Assembly (NCBI GenBank): GCA_004764695.1
Contig: SMSO01000032.1
Span: forward strand, 3,826,983 to 3,890,982
Direction: 5' to 3'
Length of the DNA stretch: 64,000 nt
Source: Schizochytrium sp. TIO01
Taxonomy: Eukaryota; Sar; Bigyra; Thraustochytrida; Thraustochytriidae
How positions within the stretch are numbered: the first letter of the stretch is position 1; every line of letters begins with the position of its first letter. The position numbers and the translations under genes were made by a program. Below the pieces are notes generated by a model that saw only the letters and a list, made by a program, of their open reading frames with translations, did not search any database and was not told the origin of the DNA. Shown piece after piece: positions 39,466 to 51,145 of the stretch.

Positions 39466-41016
39466 CTACTCAATCGTACTGAGCACAAGATCAATGGTTC
39501 CTGAAAGTCCTTGCATGTCCTTCTGCAATTTGATCTCAGTGCGAAGTTGCGTCTGAAGTTTGACAAAGAGTTCATCCACAAGAACACTTTGGCCAAGATC
39601 TTGAGTGCAGTTACGGAGGATGACGTCACTGACATCGACGAGGAGAGAAGAGAAGCGCGGGTTAGTGATGAACTTGATAACGAAAGACAGAAGAGGCTCC
39701 AAAGAAGTATCATCTCGTGTTGCGAGGGCAGCCTCAAGACCATTGCGGTGAATGAGTTCCTCAAGAAGGGCTGCAACGGTGGCAGGTTGCCGGGAGTGCA
39801 GAACTTCGTCAAGGGCCTGTTTGTAGTTGTATTTTTGCAAATGGCGTTCGTATTTCTTGAGCTTGAGCCTCCTTGCTGCAGACACCTTGAAGTCGCCAGG
39901 GGCAGGGCCCACGTTTCCACCACGCATAAAGTACCTGTGAGTACCTCCACGCGGGGCAAGACCAGCACCATCAGCGATTTCTGCCTTTGTGCCACTTTCA
40001 GACTTGGCCGCACTGCGCTTGCGAATGACGGCTTGTCCAGAAACACAACCAGCAATCAAGGTGCCATTGTCCGTGGACATACCAGCGCAAAGAATGCCTT
40101 GACCACTGCCAATGACAACGTTAGCTGTGCTCTCGAGGCTCTGCACGTCGTGGACCTTAATAATTCCATCAAGAGAACCAGACATGAGGCGCAGTTTAGT
40201 GCCATCGAGGAAGAGTGTGGTAATGGCGCGCTGGTGATCACAAATCTCGCGAAGCTTTTTTCCACCAGCACGGAGGTCCCAGACAATAATTTTGTTATTC
40301 ACTGCAGCAGCAATGCGATGGCCGTCACCAAGAGAGAGAACATCTTCTACAGGGCCTCCCATGTCAATGCTGAGGATCGCAGGCGACGAAGGCATGCGCA
40401 CATCCCAGAGTTTAACGGTGTGGTCGTATGAGCCAGTGGCCCAAATCTCGGGGCTGGAACTGGTCACTCCCTCAATACCAACGCCAGTGCCAATGAAAGT
40501 AGAACAGCGCACTTGATCAGAGTGTCCACGGAAGACACCAACCTCCTCTTCGGTGGTCACATCCCAAAGACGAACGGTCTTATCGTGAGAGCAAGAGAGC
40601 ACGAAGCTACCGGAAGGAGACCACTTGGTGGAGCGTACAGGTCCCTTGTGGCCCTTGAGAATACGCATCAGGTCACCCTTGGCAGACTCGAAGATGTAGA
40701 CTTGACCATTCTCGCAACCAGCGGCAATAAGCTTACCGTCATAACGGTAGCTAGGGCCGTACGCGATGTCTTTGAAGCGTGCGAGAGTACGACGAAGCTT
40801 GCCAGTGCGTCCTTCATAGATGCACACGCGAGTTCCCGAGGCTAGCGCGAAATCGAAGTTAGTCCCAGGGCTGATTGCTACGTGGGTCACAGGACCACTA
40901 AAGCGGAGGGAGTCCGAGGATGGGCCCTGGCGATACCGCTTCCAATACTTCTCTTCAGCAGTCTCGTTCACAGTTTCGCGAGCGAAATGCTGCGCGTTAA
41001 GGCGTTTGAACTCCAT
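39466..41016 (-). CDS. UTP15: UTP15, U3 snoRNP/SSU processome WD40 protein
   Basis: 516 residues from ATG 41016, the expected length for UTP15. The N-terminus (YWKRYRQGPSSDSLRFSGPVTHVAISP) and the seven-bladed WD40 propeller (about 30-330: GHKGPVRSTKWSPSGSFVLSCSHDKTVRLWD, TGSYDHTVKLWD, LMSGSLDGIIKVHD) are followed by the UTP15 C-terminal helical domain (about 370-515: LKKYERHLQKYNYKQALDEVL, VAALLEELIHRNGLEAAL). UTP15 is part of the t-UTP/UtpA subcomplex that binds nascent pre-rRNA and supports Pol I transcription and 18S processing in the nucleolus. Single exon, no anomalies. Confidence 0.95.
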   Translation of the reverse strand: MEFKRLNAQHFARETVNETAEEKYWKRYRQGPSSDSLRFSGPVTHVAISPGTNFDFALASGTRVCIYEGRTGKLRRTLARFKDIAYGPSYRYDGKLIAAGCENGQVYIFESAKGDLMRILKGHKGPVRSTKWSPSGSFVLSCSHDKTVRLWDVTTEEEVGVFRGHSDQVRCSTFIGTGVGIEGVTSSSPEIWATGSYDHTVKLWDVRMPSSPAILSIDMGGPVEDVLSLGDGHRIAAAVNNKIIVWDLRAGGKKLREICDHQRAITTLFLDGTKLRLMSGSLDGIIKVHDVQSLESTANVVIGSGQGILCAGMSTDNGTLIAGCVSGQAVIRKRSAAKSESGTKAEIADGAGLAPRGGTHRYFMRGGNVGPAPGDFKVSAARRLKLKKYERHLQKYNYKQALDEVLHSRQPATVAALLEELIHRNGLEAALATRDDTSLEPLLSFVIKFITNPRFSSLLVDVSDVILRNCTQDLGQSVLVDELFVKLQTQLRTEIKLQKDMQGLSGTIDLVLSTIE

Positions 41017-42412
41017 AGTGCAAAAGAATTTAGGCTCTAGTTTAGTTCTCTAAACGTCCACAACAGAATCAACTTGAAGCACCCTCGTCCACAGAATGGA
41101 TCGCGAAAGGTCTTTCTATGTGTTTATTTATCTCCGCGTACTTGAAGCCACACAATGGTCAAAGCCGCTGATGATGTATTGGTGTGAGCGAGGCAGAATC
41201 GGACTCCCGCACAGTTGCTGTACGGTCCACAAAATCCAGTCGCAGTTAACAGCCGAATCCCGTGTGCTGCCCACGGAGAGGTATTCTGCGCTGCTCGGAT
41301 CGAGCTTGCGCGCAGAACTTCGGCACACTGGTTGGGTTTGGTTGCCAACCAGCCAAGTTTTCTGAGGTTATTAGACCAGTTTTGGACGACCAACCCAATA
41401 GACCATTTATTATGCTTAACCAAACCACCAACTATTGTAGGTTGCAGGAACTTGGGGACAGCAACTCAACATGAAACTTCAATATTAGAATCTGACAAAT
41501 CAGATCAAGACTGTTGAGATGATTTCTTCTGTTTGTGAACATCATCTTATGACTGTCCGAGGGAGAACCAGTTCAAGATGAAGAGTTGCAGGAGGAACTC
41601 AGTCAATGTGAATAGGTTTATTCTTTTCCAAAAAAAGTCACCATAAGAACAATCAATGCTTATTATTAGAGGTAAAGTGCTGTCAAAGCTCAGATTTTCA
41701 TATATTGCCTTACAAATTTCTAGTCGAAGTGGGCTTTTAGCTAAACTTATATGTGAGGCTCTCATAGGAAGGGGTCATTCATTACCTAAGGAAGCATGTA
41801 AAGTTTACGAGCGGGGTACACAATAAAAAGTATATTATGTGAAGAGCGCATTGGACTGTAAAAGATGTTCGAGAATTATTGTTGCCGAACGCAAATGAAA
41901 GAGTGAATCAAGGAAATGGATAAGGGGATTTAAATTTTGCAAAAGATTATCTATCGTAGCGATTTGCTTTAATTCTTGAGTGGGGAAAAAACAAGTAGGA
42001 GATATTTTGCCCTGCGTACTTAAATGAGACGCACTGATATCATACGTAGCAGAATCGCCTTCAGGACGGTTTGCACCCTATGATTATGTATTGAAAATGA
42101 CTGTGTGGAGGCTGTTTTGGATTTTTGGGCATAGAATAAGCATTGTGCTTCGACAGGATATATTATTTAGCTCTCCTCTCAATTTGTCCAGTAGAAACAA
42201 CATTTGCCAGTCTCTGTTGCAGTATAAATAATGTTTCCAGTGAACAATGACTGCGCTAAGCAGCGGTCATCCCCTCGTTTTATATCTCGGACCTATACAA
42301 GGCTAGACTCGAAGAGTCATAATACACCTAGTCTTTTAGTGGGAGCTGCAGTGAAGGCAGGTGTTGAACAGATTGATAGTTAGGAAAGCACTAATGCATT
42401 CCATATTCTCAA
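41017..42412. other. Intergenic, UTP15 promoter and lectin 3' flank
   Basis: 1.4 kb without a supportable gene. The short overlapping frames at 41096-41517 on both strands have no recognisable content. Confidence 0.55.
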
Positions 42413-43927
42413 TTAGAAAAGCTTATCACGCTGGTTCAATTTACTGAGAGAGCGGTGGGTGTAGGCCATGTATGCAGCCACACACACAAAGAGAATAAAA
42501 AGAGGCCAGCGCCAGCCCATTGAGCCAGACTTGACTTCTTGGACCTGGACACCCACCTTGGTCTCAAGAAGAGCAAGACGTGCCTCAATAGTGTCGTGCA
42601 GTGTAGATTCCAGCTTAGAAAGGCGAGAATCAATGTGCTTTTCGATCTGCTCGTTGCGGGCCTTTTCAAGAGAATCAATGCGGTCCTGGCTGTTGTCCTC
42701 CTTCTCCTCAAGCTTACGCATCATCTTCTCAAGGGAAAGCTTCGTAGACTCGATGTCATGCTCCATACGATGCTGGAGCTTTGTGAGCGCCTTGCTAAGC
42801 TCCGAGGTCTCGGTAGCCAGGTCATTTACGTGCTCAGCAACCTCCGAGCTCCTGTGGATGCAAACGAATTGTGATCCAGTAGGAGTGAAGTGTCAAATTT
42901 TTGTTAGTCATCTATGCATGGTCCAAAACATAGCATTGTGTAGATGGATGGGGCTTTGCATGTGGAGTTTAAAATACTCCTTTTAGATACTCGCAAACCT
43001 GTTTTTGCTAGATGAGTCCAGCAGGGGCGGGTAGCTGATAGAATTAACTTACGCGATATCATCATGAATATCAATCTGAACGATAGGGGCATCCTTCTCC
43101 TCTTCATCGGCTTCAATCATGTGTTTGAAGCGGCTGGGATTAGCAACTTTAAGCTCAAGGACATCGTGGTTGTCAGCAAGGGCTCCAGTGCTAGCAGAAA
43201 TACCAATGTGGAGTCTCTCTTGCCAGTCTTCAGGAAGTTGATCAGAGATCTTCTCTGAGAAGCATTTTTTAAAGTCTCCCTGGCCATACTTGTCAATTTC
43301 AAGAGAGATCTCACCATTTTCAACCCAGATACGCACTACAGACTCCTTGTCAACGTCAAAGGAGTCAGCGCCTTCATAATATCTGTAGTGCGACTCACAT
43401 CCCGGGCGATCCTTATCAAGGGCCGCTGGTTCGTCGCCGGAGCTCACGAGCAAGGAGATATCTTTGTGGATATGGCCAGTCTCCACATTGCGGAACGTGT
43501 CGAAGAGGATACCAAATCCTGTAAAGGTATCGGTGTGGCCAAGAAGCATGCCTTCTTCAAATCGAGGACGTTTGGTTTGCTGAGTCACCCAGAGAGCGAG
43601 ACCATCACCGTACAGGTGGCGACCACTGCCGCTGATGCGGAATTTCATTTGCATGGCGAAATTTTCCTCTTCGAGGGCTACGGTATTGAAGAGCCATCCG
43701 CGCTTGGATTGCTTGTCCGGAGTCAGTCGCAAGAAGTTCTGCTTGGCGATCACAGCGCCACCGTACGTCCAATCCTTAAGGTCGCGCTCTCCCGAGTACT
43801 CCTTAAACTTATCAAACGGCGGTATCAAACTGTGCTGCGTCATTGGGACGTACGCCTCCGCCACGCAGCACAGCGCCAGCACGCTCAAAATCACGCCCAG
43901 GGCGCCCCTTCCAAGGCCCGCCATCAT
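42413..43927 (-). CDS. L-type lectin cargo receptor (ERGIC-53/VIP36-like), two exons
   Basis: Exons on the minus strand: 43053-43927 and 42413-42851. The intron 42852-43052 (201 bp, GTAAGT...CAG) splits an Ala codon (GC|G). The product has 437 aa. A signal peptide (about 1-25, GVILSVLALCCVAEA) precedes the legume-lectin-like domain (about 30-255) with GDGLALWVTQQ and GFGILFDTFRN, the Ca/mannose-site motifs. A coiled coil follows (about 293-395), then a transmembrane helix (about 406-422, WPLFILFVCVAAYMAY) and a short cytosolic tail ending RDKLF. These receptors carry high-mannose glycoproteins between ER and Golgi. The tail lacks the exact KKFF of mammalian ERGIC-53 but keeps a basic residue and a C-terminal hydrophobic pair, a plausible COPII exit signal. 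Both ATGs at 43927 and 43924 are possible starts. Confidence 0.93.
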
Positions 43928-46900
43928 CTCCAACGCTTCGACGCCTCCACGCGCGTACCCGACGAGATTGATCTCAATCTGTATCTGCTAGGCTGTCTCT
44001 GATCTTGGCATTCACCGATCGATTACAACTGTTTTCAATATCTAACTATCTATTTATTATACATAATTAATTAATTAATTAATTAATTAATTGATTAATT
44101 AATTAATCAATTAATCAATTAAAAAATTATGAATTCATTTTGTTCTCTAGTATCAAGTGATTACTCCGTATCATCACTATTCACTGTATATATAAATCAT
44201 GCAAATAAATAGATAGATAAATGAATACGTAAATGAATCATCAGAACAGTGAGAACAAGGAGGCCGCTACCCACTCCCACGCAACATCCACGCACTCTCA
44301 CTACGACAAGTCAGAGGCCCAACTTCAATTAAAAGACAAAAAAGCAAAAAAACAAAAGAAATAAAGAAATAAAAATCTTGTAGCAACTTCGGCAAAACCT
44401 CAAGTCAAGCAATCGCTCGTTACCCCTGGTAGAAGGTATCGCCATATTTCGCCGACGCCCGCTGTCCCACGCCCTCCAACATGGCAACCGGGGAAATGCG
44501 GGGAAATACCCTGCCACCTCTACTTTTCCTCGTGCAGCTAGAGTGCCAGGCAGGCACCAACGGTAGAGCGAACTTGACGTCATGCAAATCATCAGAAGCA
44601 TCAGCGACTCATGAGTCGCCTGTCATGGTCTCTCCATGCACGGATGCAGCTCTGCGAGAGCGCCACCCTCTCCAGCCAAGGCAGACCTTTCATTGTCGCG
44701 CCACAGATTGGCAGTGAGTGCAATTGCAATTCGCTTCCCACAGATCAAGAGTCACAGAGTCACCACTTTTTGCAGTGCATTATCATTAATTACGATTCAG
44801 CTATTGCGATTCTTTCTTTCAATCGCGATGCGTATTGGAAATCCGAGTAGGCAGGGCGCGGGGACCATAAAGCTGCTGGGTTGCATCTAGAGCCCCGCTT
44901 TTGCCAGCGCTAGCTAGCAAGCTGGGCTCCAAAGCGAACTCACTTTTGGCTTGACCGAAAGACGTTCAGGAATTTGGCATTTGACAAGTTCGGTTTTCCT
45001 AAAGTATGATTGTGTTCTTTTATGATCAGGAACACTTTTGGAAATGCGAACGCGACTTGAGTTTCCTTTTTTTCCTTTTTCTTTCAAGTTAATTTCTGTT
45101 TAAAATTAATTAATTAATTATAAACAAGAACGAGAAACGCAAAACTAAGCCTCCATATTAGCTCACAATCAACTCAGTTTTGTATGACTACTTGAGAGTA
45201 TTGACTACAGAGACAATACGCATTCACGTGTGGCTTGTCCGGAGGCCTTGCTAAGGGATACCTAAAGTTATCTACTCTACTCCGAATGAGAATCTATACG
45301 TAATTTATAGCAAAATCAATCAACATGGCTGTCACTGTCAAGACTATGTCGCCTTAACATTTGGCAATTCGCACCATTTTATCACATCGAGTTGCTGATG
45401 TTTGTGCAGCAGAATTCGATATCCATGAGCTCTCTCTATGCGACTCCCTTGGGTCTTGCCATGTTTCCCTCATTCTGTGCCGCTCTCTTGATAGGTCCTT
45501 GACAAAACATGACTTATAGGCCTTGGTTGACGATGGATGAATGAATCTATGGATGACTTCAAAGCAATTGAATTAATTTATAGGCTCTGAATGAGATGCG
45601 TGGTCGTATATTCGGGACTGGGTGAGTGGGTGGACGACCACGATGAACTAATTGGCTAACTCAGCATATCTATCTTTAAGTTCAAACTCAGTGAGGTGCC
45701 CAGAAATCTTGAACTTAATGTTCATCAAACCAAACTTCGTTCAACTCAGAAGTGTACATCAACCACGCACCATTCACTCTTGATCTCACCTATTATCATC
45801 CCACGCAACCGTGAAACTGCAATTGGAGCTTCCTGAGTTGAGTAAGGCCTCTCAAGCATTTCAACAGCTACAGCTAGCAAGCTCTTTGCGTTTGCAGCGC
45901 CTTGAACTCACTGGAATTATGGAACTCCACGTACCTGGGTTTAGCCAAGTGCTGATGAGCTGCGAGGGAATGTTGAGATTAGGTTTGGTCAACCTGAGTT
46001 GTTGGTATGTAGCATATCGTCTATTCTATTAGACCCGACTACTACGAGTTAGTGTTGACAACGTATAGGAGCAAAGTACTTTTTTAAAGAGTACCTCTGC
46101 AAGCTAACAAAATGATAGGTAGACAGACTTTAAAGGCAACCTTTCACTTGGAAAGGACCTTGACATTAAAGTTCTTTAACCTACAAGCGTGTTCGTAATG
46201 GCGACAGGTAATCCGTCCAGAAATCTGAGCATTGCGTGGTTTAGAGGGTGATTTTGGAGCCTACTGAAATTTATGGCTCTCCATGCGTAAAAATCTTGAT
46301 TAATTGCGAGCAATTGCAAAGGAGCATTCAGCGATCTCTCTGCTGCAGTTGCAGAACCAAAATAGGTGATACCTACATTTACGTAGTAATGGTAGCAGGT
46401 AGATTAATGATTTAGAGCATTATCAAGAATATTTAGGGGGCTTTTCAGTAGAACGCAGGAGGGCAACCAAGTTGAAGTCGTGTGTTTCATCTTAATCTTT
46501 TCATCATGCCCAGTACAAGTTTTAGGATCGAGTCGACTAAGATCTCACTTGGAGGGGCCCAAGTCCATGATTTAAACAATATGATTAGGTTGATCAGGCT
46601 CCTCATAGACTCAAAGTTGCTGATTGCATGAGAACAAGGTGGATAGATGGTAGGAGAACAGTTGAGTACCCGCTGCAGAACGTTTCGCTGCTGTTTGGGA
46701 TCTGACAGCGAACACAACAACCTTGAAGAATAGACCATCTTCATCTATAAGATGTCCATGACTGGAATAAGTTAAACTTGAAGTTGATGTAATTGACGTG
46801 CTCAACGTTGTTGTGAGTTCTGTAAGCAGCCTGTTATCACGAAACTCACAGAAACTCATCTTTTCGTGAAAACGAGCCCTCAATTTGGTTCTCGTTGGGC

Positions 46901-47346
46901 CCTGAAACTACAGTGATCGCTACTTCTAACCGTGACGGGTACCCAAATGGTGTCTAGCATAATTTGTTTGGATATAACGGTAGTACCTAGGCTCCTTGAG
47001 CAGAACCCATCCCTTCTGATGAAGACACAATGAAGATAGCAATGAGAGTTATAGTTCGTAGTAGTGCTTCGAAATAGAGAAGAAAAAGTTCTTTTCTATA
47101 TAGCGCATAGTAAAACCTCCTTTATGTTATCTCCCAATGAGCAATCTGAAAGTTTTATAAAATGTTGAAAAGTGCCTGCAGAAACTCAACACAGAACGAG
47201 ACCAGTTCCGTGGCAAATTTGTAAAGCTTCGAGAGCCTCAGCAAACCTTGCAGGCTGCAGGACAGTGGGGGCTAGACGTATTGTCTGCGTAAAGCCCTGA
47301 GTCTCGGGACACACTTCGTGTCCACGCTGCTGTCACTGATTCGCAA
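43928..47346. other. 3.4-kb gene-poor region
   Basis: AT-rich, with an (AATT)n microsatellite (44063-44120). No gene is supportable. The largest frames (70-90 codons) have no recognisable content. Confidence 0.5.
44063..44120. repeat. (AATT)n microsatellite with TTGA variants
   Basis: About 14 tandem AATT/ATTA units with two AATC/TTGA variants. Confidence 0.95.
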
Positions 47347-48885
47347 ATGGGCGACCAGCACAAAGCGGGAACGACGGAACAGACACCACTCCGAGTCTTG
47401 GTGTGTCTGTACTCGGAGTTTGAATACAACTACGATCTTCTGTTTGACTCACCCCCCAAATCCCCAAAAGGTTCACCATGCCTTCTCCAAAAGTACTGGG
47501 TATTGAGCAAGCGTGTTTTGCAAAGCCAAGGCGAAGACTTTGACGATACTGACTTCTCAATGTGCGTGTGCGCACTTTTAGACGACTCCAGTACGATTTC
47601 GTCAGAAAAAGGAATTGACGCACTCTATGTCACAAGTGAAATTCCTTCAGTGTTTGATGTTCGTGACAGGGGGCGAAAAACGCTGACTACAAAGGAATTG
47701 GATAGCGTTGAAATCCTGATTTTTATGAGTGTGAACGAAATTCCGTCCAGTATAAGTCAATCTCTATTCTCTCTTCTTCCTAAACTTAGATCTCTAGAAC
47801 ACCTCTTTCTGCAAGCAGAGGATACCTATCTACTCGCCGAGGAGCTAATGATTGCAGTTGCGATGGAACAGAAAAGCCGTCACCTTGGGGGGTCTGGTAA
47901 TTCACGCAAGGGCGAGAGAGCACCCTTGAATATCTTTTGTTGGCATACCGCATTATACAGTATCCGCCGCACAATTGAATATGACTTCATGGCATATTAC
48001 CTTGAACAGCTTGCAATAGAGAAGGAATCCTCCCATTGTAATGCTGTGGCAAATGATTCTCCATCAATGGAAAGCGACATATTTGCCAAGGCAAAAGCTG
48101 AGTTTCCGGATCAAATAAGAGAGTTCTGCAGCGCAGATCAAGCCGGAAAGTTTATGCGACGATTAACTTTTCAAAAGCCCAGTCGCGGATATGGAGCTCA
48201 TTCAAGCAAACAACGCAGTAAGAACGTAGAAAAGTCTGTGATTGAACTTGGAATACCCGCGTTGCTCACTCGAGAAAGGAATGATCTGGGTTTAATTCAG
48301 GGCATTGTTTCTGCCAAACTCTCTTTGCACGTTGAGCTGTACAGAAATGGTTTCTTTCAGGCTGCTTCTGACTTGTATGAGCATCTGGACAACTTTGAGG
48401 CCAAATTTGAATCTGCATTCAACAATGGGCGTGCCGAAATTCTTCGCATTTGGTCAGCCTACCTTATTGGCCAGGTTCTTGGCTGGACATACCATGCACA
48501 TTTTTTCCTGAAGAGACTACTTGGTATTGACAGGATGCATTTTTTCTGCACACCGTTATTTAGGAATAAATTTCTCGAGCTTCTTTGTGTTGATGACTTT
48601 GGTTTCATTGGTGCAGCTATGACAGACGCTCGTGAGTTGCCGCCTCATGTTTTGACATGGATGAATTTCCGAGGTTTGGTCCGACGCGGCAACAACAATG
48701 AAAAAATGAACTGCCAACGAGAAAGAGAAGGGTCTGAAGATGAAGTTGTGAATAGTGATGCTCTTGTGAATGCATTATTTGCTTTACATGACCGCATGGT
48801 CGAACACGAGACCTACGAAGAAATCAAGGAGCTCTTGTTCGAACACGTGGTCGATCGCCAACACAAACTTAAGTATGAGCGCTAG
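47347..48885 (+). CDS. Conserved-looking 512-aa protein of unknown function
   Basis: ATG 47347 to TAG 48885, single exon. I do not recognise a family. The N-terminal part (about 15-185) alternates hydrophobic strands and helices (LRVLVCLYSEFEYNYDLLF, VEILIFMSVNEIPSSI, LRSLEHLFLQAEDTYLLAEEL) and could be an alpha/beta fold. The C-terminal part (about 305-440) is helical and aromatic-rich (LHVELYRNGFFQAASDLYEHLDNFE, RIWSAYLIGQVLGWTYHAHFFLKRLLGI). No signal peptide, no clear transmembrane helix and no repeats. The amino-acid composition, length and absence of in-frame stops support a real protein. It is followed at 742 bp by the phosphoesterase on the same strand, too far apart to imply linkage. 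Confidence 0.75.
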   Translation: MGDQHKAGTTEQTPLRVLVCLYSEFEYNYDLLFDSPPKSPKGSPCLLQKYWVLSKRVLQSQGEDFDDTDFSMCVCALLDDSSTISSEKGIDALYVTSEIPSVFDVRDRGRKTLTTKELDSVEILIFMSVNEIPSSISQSLFSLLPKLRSLEHLFLQAEDTYLLAEELMIAVAMEQKSRHLGGSGNSRKGERAPLNIFCWHTALYSIRRTIEYDFMAYYLEQLAIEKESSHCNAVANDSPSMESDIFAKAKAEFPDQIREFCSADQAGKFMRRLTFQKPSRGYGAHSSKQRSKNVEKSVIELGIPALLTRERNDLGLIQGIVSAKLSLHVELYRNGFFQAASDLYEHLDNFEAKFESAFNNGRAEILRIWSAYLIGQVLGWTYHAHFFLKRLLGIDRMHFFCTPLFRNKFLELLCVDDFGFIGAAMTDARELPPHVLTWMNFRGLVRRGNNNEKMNCQREREGSEDEVVNSDALVNALFALHDRMVEHETYEEIKELLFEHVVDRQHKLKYER

Positions 48886-49627
48886 TACATTCTGTTTCGA
48901 ATTTGGGTTTTCTCCCTCCATCATTACGGAAACAGATGGATAGCATGTGTATTTCATCAAAGGCAAATTTAGAATCGACTTTCTCATCCCACCTACTACT
49001 TACCTGATGTTTAATTAATTGAAACCTTTGGCAAATTTAATTACATAACGAAACAGAACCTTTTCTTCAAATTCGTTTTCCATTCCCCATTGATCTTCAT
49101 ACTCAGGTGTCCTCACTTGGTTAATATGCCAGTGTGCACGATTTGCAATTAGACCTCATTGACTTGTTTCCATCACCACGGTCGAATACTGGTACCAGGG
49201 AAACACACACCTTTAAAATTGTTTTCAACCTTCAAAAGAAGTAGGTAGATGATACCTCTGAGAGTGACTAAGGCAAGTGATTGCTCACCCTCGCTCACCG
49301 ACGATTCTTTTGTTTTTCCTTTTGTGAGCCCCTCGCATGGATAGGAAAACATCGAGGCACACGGTCAGGGTGCGAACAGTAATGCAAAACTAAATGACTC
49401 GTTGATCATGCCACCATGAGGTTCATCAAGGGACTTATCCCTCTTAGAACGACTTTTGGAAAGAAAAAATGATAACAAAAAGAGGAAATCCGGATGAATG
49501 AATAAAAATCTGATTTTATTTTTAATTCAAAAAGAGAAAAAAGAAAAAACGATATGATCGATCCTACATCATTTGACGATCACTGAAAATCATGATAGAT
49601 TGTAAAAAATAAAATTAAAAAATCGTA
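48886..49627. other. Intergenic, tandem genes on + strand
   Basis: AT-rich spacer with A-rich runs immediately before the next ATG (49600-49627). No gene seen. Confidence 0.6.
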
Positions 49628-51145
49628 ATGAACTTGCTTGATGCAAAAGCAGCAGTTGTGGCCGAGACGTCAATCTTGAACCAACAAAAACGCAAGATGA
49701 AGTCCCCGAGACGGGAGGGCGCACGTTGCGCTGCAGTGCTCGTGTGGATCATTGCTCTTCTCATCGGGGAGATTGGTGTGTTCTGGAGGGCCGGTCAGTG
49801 TCAGAAGGGACTAAGTTCTCCTTCAGGGCTCAGTCACGATGACAACGGGAACCGGGCCGTGGTTGCCGTCATTGCAGATCCGCAGCTGACAGACTCCTCA
49901 AGCTATGGCCAGCGGCCTGGATCTCTTGGTTTATGGCTCACAGAGTTCTACAGCGATTTGTTCATGCGCCGAGCCTTTCGATCTCTTATGCGTTTACACG
50001 AACCAAATAAGGTCGTATTTCTCGGGGATCTATTTGATGGTGGACGAACTGCAGATGACTATTCGTATATTGAGCTTGTGGAGCGCTTCCAGAGTATCTT
50101 TGGCAGCGACTGGAGGAAGTTCCTTTTCATGGCTGGTAATCATGATGTAGGGTTAGGGAGATATTTCTCTTCGCAGGCAGAAAAGCACTTTCGCGATATC
50201 TTTGGTCAAAGATCACACGCCCAGGGCCTTTGTAAAAAACACCTTGTCATGATCGACTCTCCTTCTTTAGTTAATGCTGCGCATCAGAATCGTGATGACA
50301 CAGTGGCTTTACGAGAAGCAATGTCTACGATTCAACAAATTCCAGAAGGCTCAGACACTATTTTATTCTCACATATTCCACTTTGGCGTGAACCTGGGGT
50401 TTCGTGTGATTCGAGTATGCCTCGCCAAAAGCAACAGCTGCAGCAAGGTTTTGGCCCGTCTTATCAGAATTTATTAAATGCACAATACACATCGATGCTC
50501 CTTTTACACACTCAAGCAGGTATGATTTTCTCCGGCGATGATCATGATTTTTGCGTAGTTAATCACGACGTCCCTGGAAGAAACAATGCCAAAACTGCGA
50601 GAGAATTTACTGTTGCCTCATTTAGCTGGCTGCAGGGTGTTCGCCACCCAGGGTATGCGCTTCTTAGCATATCAGGATGTAAAGCTCCTGCTGGGCAGCA
50701 GTCGGTAGAAGTCGATCTTTGTTCTCTGCATGATCAACTGCACGTGTATTTCCATTATGTGGTTCTTGCAGCTGCAACTATCATTGTGTTGGGCTGTGAC
50801 AGCCTGATGATGCGTTCCAAAGTGATGAGAGATGGCTCGAAAGCACATAAAGATGGAGATTTAATGACAGGTACACCGGAGGGCGTGACTTCCCCTGTTT
50901 CTGAAGCGAAGTCCACCTCAAAAAATACACTACGAGCTCGAATGTCGCATTCACAATTGCTTGCCGCTGTGGAAGCTGGAGATCACACGATGACGGACAC
51001 GGAGCAGACATTTTTAAATGGGGATACAAATCAGACATCCTTGCCAACTCGTGAGGTATCTGGGTTTTGGCATTTCCTTTCGAATGTTCGATTTGTTGCT
51101 TGCTGGGGTTTATCCGTGTATATTGTGTTGCTCTTCCTGTTTTGA
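49628..51145 (+). CDS. Ted1/Cdc1/PGAP5-like metallophosphoesterase, membrane protein
   Basis: 505 residues from ATG 49628; Met24 is an alternative start. An N-terminal membrane helix (about 34-52, AAVLVWIIALLIGEIGVFW) precedes a calcineurin-like domain with all metal ligands visible: VIADPQ (D84), GDLFDGGR (D134), GNHD (N171, H172), FSHIPLWR (H249) and SGDDHDFC (H306). The GDDHD-C wording is that of fungal Ted1/Cdc1 and relatives of MPPE1/PGAP5. These enzymes remove an ethanolamine phosphate side group from the GPI glycan so that GPI-anchored proteins can leave the ER. Two further membrane helices lie near 378-395 and 485-505. The C-terminal cytosolic loop (about 400-470) is low complexity. 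Confidence 0.9.
   Translation: MNLLDAKAAVVAETSILNQQKRKMKSPRREGARCAAVLVWIIALLIGEIGVFWRAGQCQKGLSSPSGLSHDDNGNRAVVAVIADPQLTDSSSYGQRPGSLGLWLTEFYSDLFMRRAFRSLMRLHEPNKVVFLGDLFDGGRTADDYSYIELVERFQSIFGSDWRKFLFMAGNHDVGLGRYFSSQAEKHFRDIFGQRSHAQGLCKKHLVMIDSPSLVNAAHQNRDDTVALREAMSTIQQIPEGSDTILFSHIPLWREPGVSCDSSMPRQKQQLQQGFGPSYQNLLNAQYTSMLLLHTQAGMIFSGDDHDFCVVNHDVPGRNNAKTAREFTVASFSWLQGVRHPGYALLSISGCKAPAGQQSVEVDLCSLHDQLHVYFHYVVLAAATIIVLGCDSLMMRSKVMRDGSKAHKDGDLMTGTPEGVTSPVSEAKSTSKNTLRARMSHSQLLAAVEAGDHTMTDTEQTFLNGDTNQTSLPTREVSGFWHFLSNVRFVACWGLSVYIVLLFLF

Noticed and set aside
39511-40431. 306-codon plus-strand frame opposite UTP15
   Set aside because: It lies fully antisense to a conserved gene, and its translation has no recognisable features.
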